From Aaosphaeria pasadenensis (Eukaryota > Ascomycota > Dothideomycetes > Pleosporales), in assembly GCA_022813625.1 (NCBI GenBank), contig JAKLMB010000004.1:1116001-1180000 (forward strand): a stretch of 64,000 bases of DNA, read 5' to 3'. How positions within the stretch are numbered: the stretch's first letter is position 1; the number at the start of each line of letters is the position of its first letter. The translations under genes and the position numbers were made by a program. This document shows positions 57,519 to 64,000 of the stretch, piece after piece. Below the pieces are notes generated by a model that saw nothing but the letters and a program-made list of their open reading frames with translations, was not told where the DNA came from and did not search any database.

Positions 57519-59081
57519 ATGGCAACAACAATAACCCAAATAATCCAAACCCACCTCCCAGACCTCCAACCCTACGAAGAACTCTGTAACCTCCCCTTCC
57601 CCCTTCCCTCCCATCCTCCCATCAAATCACCTGACACTAACCCATCACCCCCCAGACAAACACTTCCATTCCCACCCGGAGCTCTCCCACCAAGAATCCG
57701 CCACCGCAGCCCGAATATCCCAGCACCTGTCCACCCTACCCGGCGGCGGCCCCTACACCATCCACGCCTCCCTCGGCGGCCACGGCCTCGCCGCCGTGCT
57801 CCCCAACGGCCCCGGGCCCACCGTCCTCCTCCGCGCCGACATGGACGCCCTCCCCGTCCTCGAAGCCACAGGCCTACCCTACGCGTCCACCGCCCGCGCC
57901 CGCGACCTCAGCGACGGAGGGGTCGAGAAGCCCGTTATGCATGCCTGCGGGCACGACATGCACGTGACGTCCCTCCTCGCGGCGGCGGAGACGCTAGCGA
58001 GTGCGAGGGCGGAGTGGAAGGGGACGCTGGTGCTGGTGTTTCAGCCGGCGGAGGAGAGGGCGGAGGGGGCGAGGAGGATGGTGGAGGAGGGGGGGTTGTA
58101 TGAGAAGGTGCCGGTGCCGGATGTGCTTGTGGGCGCGCATGTTATGCCGTTTAGAGCGGGGGTTATTGGGGTGAGGGGGGGGTTGGTGGCTAGTAGTGTA
58201 TGTGTGTTGATTCTCTCTTCGTTTTTTGTTTTTATGTGTTTGGGGGTTTGGTGGTGCAAGATATCAAAACACTAACATCACCCCCTCTAGGCCGATTCCT
58301 TCGAGTAAGAAATAACCCAATCCCCTCCCCTCTCCATCCCCATCACAATCATCATCCCCCATCCAACCTAACAAAACCCCCTATGAACAGAGTCCACCTC
58401 CCGGGCCGCCAATCCCACGCCTCAACCCCGCACACCTCCCTCGACCCCATCCTCCAAGCCGCCCACACCATCATCCGCCTCCAAACCATCGTCGCCCGCG
58501 AAGTCGACCCCCTCGACTTCGCCGTCGTCACCGTCTCCGCCATCCACGCCGGCGACCGGGAGAACATAATCCCCGCGTCCGCGACCCTCAAACTAAACAT
58601 CCGCGCCGCGAAGCCCGCGACACGTGACCGCGTTTTGAAGAGCGTGCGGCGGATCATACGTGCGGAAGCGATGGCGACGTCTGACGAGGGGGGAGAGGCG
58701 CCGCGGGTGGAAGGCATCAACGCGTTTCCGTTCTTATACAACGACGAGGGTTCCACGGCTGTGCTGCAGGATGCGTTTGCGCGGCATTTTGCGGGGAGGG
58801 AGTGGGCGAGGTTTGACCCCGAGATACCGAGGCTGCAGGGGTCGGAGGACTTTGGGATTCTGGCGACGAGTGTGGGGAGGCCGTCGTGTTTTTTCTTGTA
58901 TGGGGGCGTGGAACATGAGGTTTGGGATCGGTTGGAGGGGGAGGGGCGGTTGGTGGAGGTTCCGGGGAATCATTCGCCGGGGTTTAAGGTGCAGATTAGG
59001 CCGACGTTGGATGTGGGTGTTGAGGGGTATGTCGCTGCTGCTTTGGGGTTTTTTAGGGAGGGGAAGGTGGTGAAGGAATAG
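57519..59081 (+). CDS. M20D-family metal-dependent amidohydrolase (hippurate/IAA-amino-acid hydrolase-like)
   Basis: Cleaves N-acyl or amide bonds of amino-acid conjugates. Exons 57519-57585, 57656-58197, 58291-58304 and 58391-59081 give 437 aa. Exon 3 is a 14-base microexon whose inclusion rebuilds ADSFEVHLPGRQSHAST. Motifs in order are YKHFHSHPELSHQE, RADMDALPVLE, the Cys/His metal site MHACGHDMHV, the Glu pair in VFQPAEERAEGA, VGAHVMPFRAG, the dimerisation-domain His in RQSHAS, ENIIPASATL, and the last ligand region RLQGSEDFGIL. There is no signal peptide, so it is probably cytosolic. The region is very GC-rich, giving long false frames on both strands. Confidence 0.93.
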
Positions 59082-59515
59082 GTGGTAGAAGGGTAGGGAA
59101 GGGGGAGAGAGGTGAGGTGAGTACGGGAACGTTATGTGATGTGGTGTAGCATGACATGGTGTCAATGCAATGAATATATTCAAGCTCCATCCATCTTTCT
59201 TCTTGTTATATAAACATCCCATTCTTCCCAGAAGAAGATCCAAACACTATATAAATGGCGTCCAAGACAGCAGCAATGATAGACGAACCGAAGACATTTG
59301 CAAATTTCCCGAGAATGCTTCAAGATAAAAGCCAAACAAGCCGAATGCCAAAATCCAGACCCCATGGTTTCGAGTCATGAGGGAAGGGGTAAGATTTCTT
59401 CAAATATATGTGTTTAGATGGGCATGCAAACGTATATGCAGCGGACGATAGATCAAATGAGTGAATGCGTGAAGATATGGGTAGGAGTATGTAGTGAGAA
59501 GATAAAAGAGGACGT
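59082..59515. other. Intergenic between convergent genes
   Basis: 3' ends of the M20 gene and the antiporter. No feature seen. Confidence 0.4.
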
Positions 59516-62433
59516 CTACTCCCTCCTAGCAGCCTTGACGACGAGCACGCTAGCACTAAGCTTCGCCTGCCACGCCTTCTCGGCCAACACGCCGAGCGTC
59601 GAGCCGGCAGAGGTCGAGGATCGGATGTCGTCGACGGACTCGCGAGAGGCGCCGCTGAGAGCTGAGGCGAGACCCTTGCGGCCGATGTTGCGGCCCAGGA
59701 CGATGAGGTCGCCTGCGTTGCGGGGGGATTGACCGACCTCTGTGCCGGCGCGGGTGAGGACGTCTTGGAGGGGGTTGGTGGCGCGGTGGGTGTCGAAGAG
59801 GACGCGGGAGGAGAGCTCGGGAGGGAGAGAGGCGCGGAGGGCGGCGAAGAAGGCGGCGTCTTGTTCGCGCGGGGAGGTCGAAGCTGGGGTTGGGGTGACG
59901 GTGGCTTCGGGGCCTTTGTTGGCGGTTGGGTCGGAGGAGGAAGAGGCGGATGTGGGGGAGGTGGTGTCGAGGAACTCGTCGGATACTTCGAAATGCACGA
60001 GCGTGGCGGTGACGTCTGGGGATTCGGCGAGCTGAAGGACGAGGCGGAGTGCGGCTCGATCGTCCTCGCCGCCGAAGAAGGGGAAGAAGATGTGATGGCT
60101 TTGATCCTGGAGGGGAGCATCGACGGGGACGTCTCGGTGGCTCTGGAGACTGACGTTGCTGTATGTGCGAGCTAGCTTCGGCTTGTTCTTGTTCTTTGGC
60201 CCACCGAAATTCTTATTGACCAGTACTGCCGTGGTGACTGATGACTGGTCTAGTGTGGAACTGACGAAAGATAGATAGGAGCTGGCTGCCAGTTTATTCT
60301 TCGTTCCCTTGTCCTCGATGATCGCCTGCTCACTCATTCCTCCCGTCTCGCTCCACGGTATCAGAAGTAGATCAGATTCGGCAGCGCGGGTCGTGAGCGT
60401 GTCGGCGAAAGAAGATTCCGGAACGACGAGTGCCTCACCGCTGATGGCCAAGTTGTGAAGGCGTCCAAATGTTCGGAATGTATTGACGATGGGATCGTTC
60501 GCGGTGTAAGACTGCCCCTCGAATACCTGCATGACGGAGGATCCACGATCGGTGAGGTTGAGCAAGCGGAGACCGTGTGCTTCGACACTTCGTTTGGGTG
60601 GTTCCTCGCTCGCCGATGGCTCGCCGCGTTCTGCCACATTGCTTGCGTTATTGAGCGAAGGATGAGACTTGACTGCTTGTTTCTCCAACTTTCCGCCGAA
60701 GAGGGAGGAGAATGCAAGTAGGTTTGGCATGCTGTCCAAGCGCAAGTAAACCGTGAGGCGCCTGATCTTCTGGGTCTCCAATTTTTCGTAATGGGCACCG
60801 TCGGCGACGCTCTCGCTCCTGTCCAGAGGATTTCCATCCCAGTCAATCTCGCCTCTGCGGTAGGCAGCCACCTTCTTTTGGTACGACAATGGATAGAACT
60901 GAATGGTAAGAGGCGAGGTCATGAAGGTTGTAACGAGGGCCATAACGACGAACATGGTGAATGTACGCGTTCCTAGGATCTTTGCCTGGAGACCGATGTT
61001 GAGGACAATAAGCTCGACAAGACCCTTGCAACTCATCAGCGATCCGATAGCCAGGCACTCACGCCCCATCATTCCGGTCCAGCGTGCGGCCGCGGCGGCA
61101 CCAATGAACTTGGCAAAAAAGGCGACGGAAGTGACGCCGATAACGTAGGCCCAGACAATCCCACTATCGAGAAGGCCAATATTGGTGTTGAGTCCGGATA
61201 GGGTGAAGTAGAGAGGCAAGAACAATGCTCCGATAAGATCCTCGATTTTCTCAGCGACCTTGATGTTGAAGCCACCTTCGTGCGGGCAGATCATTCCAGC
61301 CAGGAAAGCACCGAAAATGGCGTGGACACCAATAATACCAGTGAAAAAGGCCGAAGCAAGACAGAGAAGTAGAGTGAGACCGATGATTCCCTGACTGGGG
61401 CCGTCCTGGATAGCTCCGTTCCATCGCAGAAGGCGGATCCACAAAGGCCGAACAGCATAAACGAGGAAGAGCGTGTAACCAACACACACCAGAAGCACCC
61501 AAAGTGCTGTTAAACCACTGGCTGCATTGACGAGGGCAACACAGAGAGCAAGCAAGATCCAGCCTGGTAAGACAAGTTAGGTCATGTGAGGCAGATAGCC
61601 GAAATGAAAGACATTTGACACGTACCGACCACGTCGTTTCCGACACCAGCAGCCAGGACAATAACACCAACGGGAGTATCCAACAATTTGAGCTCGGTAA
61701 GAATTCTGCAAAGTACGGGGAAGGCCTAGATATGTGAGCAAACTGAATTCCATCTCCCCCGGAAAGACGTACAGTGATAGCCATTGCGACACCGATGAAG
61801 AGCGCAAAGATTCCGAAGTTGATTGGTACGGTACCCGGTTCGTCTCCGAATTGATGGTACAATCCCACCGCGATGGCGACACCCAGACCAAAAGGCAAGG
61901 CCATGCCAACGATACCAACACTCAATGCGACTTTCCAATTCCTCGTGGCAATGCGCAGATCCACTTCTAGACCGATGATGAACAGGAATAGAGTGAGACC
62001 CAAGTTCGCAACCAAATTCAAGAGGGGTATACTGGCATCGGGGAAGATATTCGCTTTGAATCCGGGGATGCGGCCAAGGACGGAGGGACCAAGGAGAATG
62101 CCTCCAATAACTTCAGCGATAACTCGAGGTTGACGGATCTTTGCGAGGGGCCAGTGGAGGAGACGACAGAAAATGATGATAATGGAAGCCTGCAAGAAAG
62201 AGATATTAGGACATGATTCTGTGGGTTATCGTGTCATGGGAGGGAATCCATACTTGGACAATGAACAGAATAATTGGGTTCTTTGGATCGTAGTGTACTG
62301 GGTTGACATGTTCGAGCACGCCACCTTGGGGAGTAGCCTTGTTCCCACTGCTCGGAGTCGCGCTGGCGGCGGAGGCAATCTTGGTGACAACCTGGGTGAC
62401 CGTCTGCACGGCGGCAGCGGTGGAGGAAGCCAT
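59516..62433 (-). CDS. KHA1: K+/H+ antiporter, CPA2 family (Kha1-like)
   Basis: Exchanges K+ for H+ across an endomembrane (Golgi/endosome in yeast), setting luminal pH and ion balance. Exons (minus) are 62433-62254, 62189-61773, 61725-61626 and 61563-59516, giving 914 aa, close to yeast Kha1. A short soluble N-terminus is followed by 12-13 helices: QPRVIAEVIGGILLGPSVLG, LFLFIIGLEVDLRIATRNW, the FPVLCRILTELKLL segment and the GVGNDVVGWILLAL ion-site region with Asn-Asp, then GAFLAGMICP and SCKGLVELIVLNIGL. A 450-residue cytosolic C-terminus has USP-like segments (TAVLVNKNF, DDRAALRLVLQLAES, DLIVLGRNIG). Intron junctions restore each helix. Nothing odd. Confidence 0.94.
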
Positions 62434-63416
62434 GGTGGTGAGCTTGTGGAGTCGCTCTCTAGGCCCTCGGAGGGTTTCTAAGATATAGAAATGGAGAACG
62501 ATTGGGGATCGTGGGGTAGACAGAGGGAAGTTGGGTGGGCTACAATAGGCTACTTATTCAAGGTTGGTAGCTAACGAGGGTCTAGTCGAGAGCTGGACCA
62601 GCCACCATGGTACCTCGTAGGTCGTAGGTCGATCCACCGACGGGACACCCAACTTTTTGGAGCTGCTGCAGGGTTCTGAGGGATTGGCCCGGGGGTTTGC
62701 CAATTCAAGTGTGCTTTTTACAGCAAGTTTCCCAGGCTTGCACGTAGCAGATTGGTCGTTTTCGCAACCAGCGGACGCGCCATGCGGCACATTATTCCTG
62801 GAGCTAGCCAGGCGAAGGGCCGCCCACTGTTTCGAGGGTCCCAGCGGTAAGCCAGTCCCAGGCTGGGCATCTGCGGGATTCCTCTGCAAATAAGCCCATG
62901 TGATTGATATGTTGTGCTATCATGTTGTTCGTTCTTTGCCATGTACAGCTTGGTGTGTGCCTATCACCATTGTCATGAGCTGTGTCAAGTGTTGGCGATA
63001 TTCCACCAAGGTGTTTCGATAATGCTCCGTGGTGTGCACACGATAAGCCAGACAATATGACACTCAATAGACGAGAATAGAACAAGGCTATGGTCAAAGG
63101 TATTTTCGGTAGTCCGTTCTGGTTGGCAGCATTGTATTCGTTTGTTACTTGGTAGTGTATGTCTGTGTGTGGGATGGCCAGATGTGTGAGTCCTTTGTTC
63201 TTCCTCCTATGTATGGATGTTGCCGAGAACGCCAACGGGGTCATTGGAATGCGCTTCCACTCCACTCCACCACTCCGCTCCACTTTGATACGAACCCGGC
63301 CTGGCCAAAAGAGAGGAAGCGGTCAAGGATGAACATGGCATGGACATGGACATGAACGAGGAGTATGTACGAGTACATTGTTGTCCGCTTGGAGCGCTAT
63401 CTGGCATGTTAGGAGT

Positions 63417-63454
63417 TTGGTGCTTGGTGCTTGGTGCTTGGTGCTTGGTGCTGT
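63417..63454. repeat. 7-bp tandem repeat (TTGGTGC, five copies)
   Basis: TTGGTGC recurs head to tail five times and ends in the variant TGCTGTGCTG. Confidence 0.85.
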
Positions 63455-63753
63455 GCTGCACCCAACATGGTCCCTGGTCGTATCGTATGTTCACTGTGAA
63501 TCCTTCCCCCATGAGTCAAATATGACGTCGCCTCTCAAGGTCATTAACTACAAAACCTTCATATCTTGTTTCCCTCGCCAATAAATGAGTGATTTGTTTA
63601 TTTACTGTCTATTCAACTATTCAAAGCATATCTTGGGTATCTTCAAAGGAATATTCGCCATTGTTACGCCGCAGCCGCTGTGCTCCGATTGCTTATCCTC
63701 TTCGCCACGTGAGGACTCAAAGGTCACACGAAGTCAACGACTGACCACAAGCC

Positions 63754-63790
63754 CAGCCCAGCCTCCAGCCTCCAGCCTCCAGCCTCCAAT
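63754..63790. repeat. 7-bp tandem repeat (CCAGCCT, about five copies)
   Basis: AGCCTCC/CCAGCCT repeats between 63754 and 63790 in a C-rich leader-like stretch. Confidence 0.85.
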
Positions 63791-64000
63791 CTCACCGCTT
63801 CCCCCTCCAACTCCACTCCACCTCTCCACCATTATCGCATCATCGACCAAGTATTGTATCCTACAACAATCATTGTTATTCTCACTCACAATCTCCCACA
63901 ATCCTTCAACCATCACCAGACGCTGGACTCGGTGGCACCTCGCTTCCCCAAGCCCTCGGCTCCACACCAAGCACGTACTCCATCTTTCCCCCATCCTCAA

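Larger units (their letters stand above)
62434..64000. other. Intergenic to right edge
   Basis: Promoter of the antiporter and, probably, upstream sequence of a gene beyond the window. Open frames here (for example 62804-63283 minus) have no recognisable domain. Two 7-bp repeat arrays are listed separately. Confidence 0.45.

Noticed and set aside
59729..60175. 148-codon Gly-rich frame antisense to the antiporter tail
   Set aside because: Shadow of the antiporter's cytosolic domain.
1..64000. CRISPR array, prokaryotic operon or phage features
   Set aside because: Spliced genes throughout show eukaryotic nuclear DNA; no regular repeat-spacer array exists.

Overview
The window is nuclear DNA of a filamentous ascomycete (Pezizomycotina). 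Short GT-AG introns of about 50-70 bases run through nearly every gene. The gene content is typically fungal: ERG9, a GH72/CBM43 glucanosyltransferase, a PMT mannosyltransferase, a KHA1-type antiporter, and RTA1, DUF3176 and Pth11-like families. Class cannot be fixed from the sequence alone; Dothideomycetes and Leotiomycetes are both plausible. I rebuilt exon structures by hand from splice signals, reading frame and family continuity.

Layout. (1) 1-4.6 kb: 5' part of squalene synthase (minus, cut by the window edge), a 2.2-kb promoter region, then a GPI-anchored GH72 wall enzyme. (2) 5.3-18.6 kb: an accessory stretch with a PhzF-like protein, a small orphan protein, an RTA1-like membrane protein, two unrelated cytochrome P450s and a DUF3176 membrane protein. 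Between them lie two decayed genes, a Pth11/rhodopsin-like membrane protein and an SRPK-like kinase. (3) 18.6-27 kb: 8.4 kb without a supportable gene. It holds a diverged 134-bp duplication, two tRNA-derived (SINE-like) relics, a 9-bp minisatellite, a ~200-bp tandem repeat and a ~350-bp polypurine tract. (4) 27-64 kb: mostly conserved genes. These are an SDR oxidoreductase, YAE1, a mitochondrial ABC1/ADCK-type protein, a peroxisomal enoyl-CoA isomerase/hydratase, an orphan cytosolic protein, a type-B carboxylesterase, a 2EXR/F-box-like protein, a secreted orphan, a histidine acid phosphatase, PMT, SF3A1, ISD11, a Pro/Glu/Ala-rich nuclear-looking protein, an M20D amidohydrolase and a K+/H+ antiporter.

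How it fits together. The right half is housekeeping: Fe-S cluster assembly (ISD11) and Fe-S delivery (YAE1), splicing (SF3A1), ER O-mannosylation (PMT), ion homeostasis (KHA1) and peroxisomal fat breakdown. The left-centre is an island of oxidative, membrane-export and orphan genes with visible gene death and repeats. It carries no PKS, NRPS or terpene cyclase backbone, so I do not call it a biosynthetic cluster. I found no convincing new multi-gene system. The most unusual material is the repeat-rich gene desert with its tRNA-derived relics and the two readable pseudogenes.
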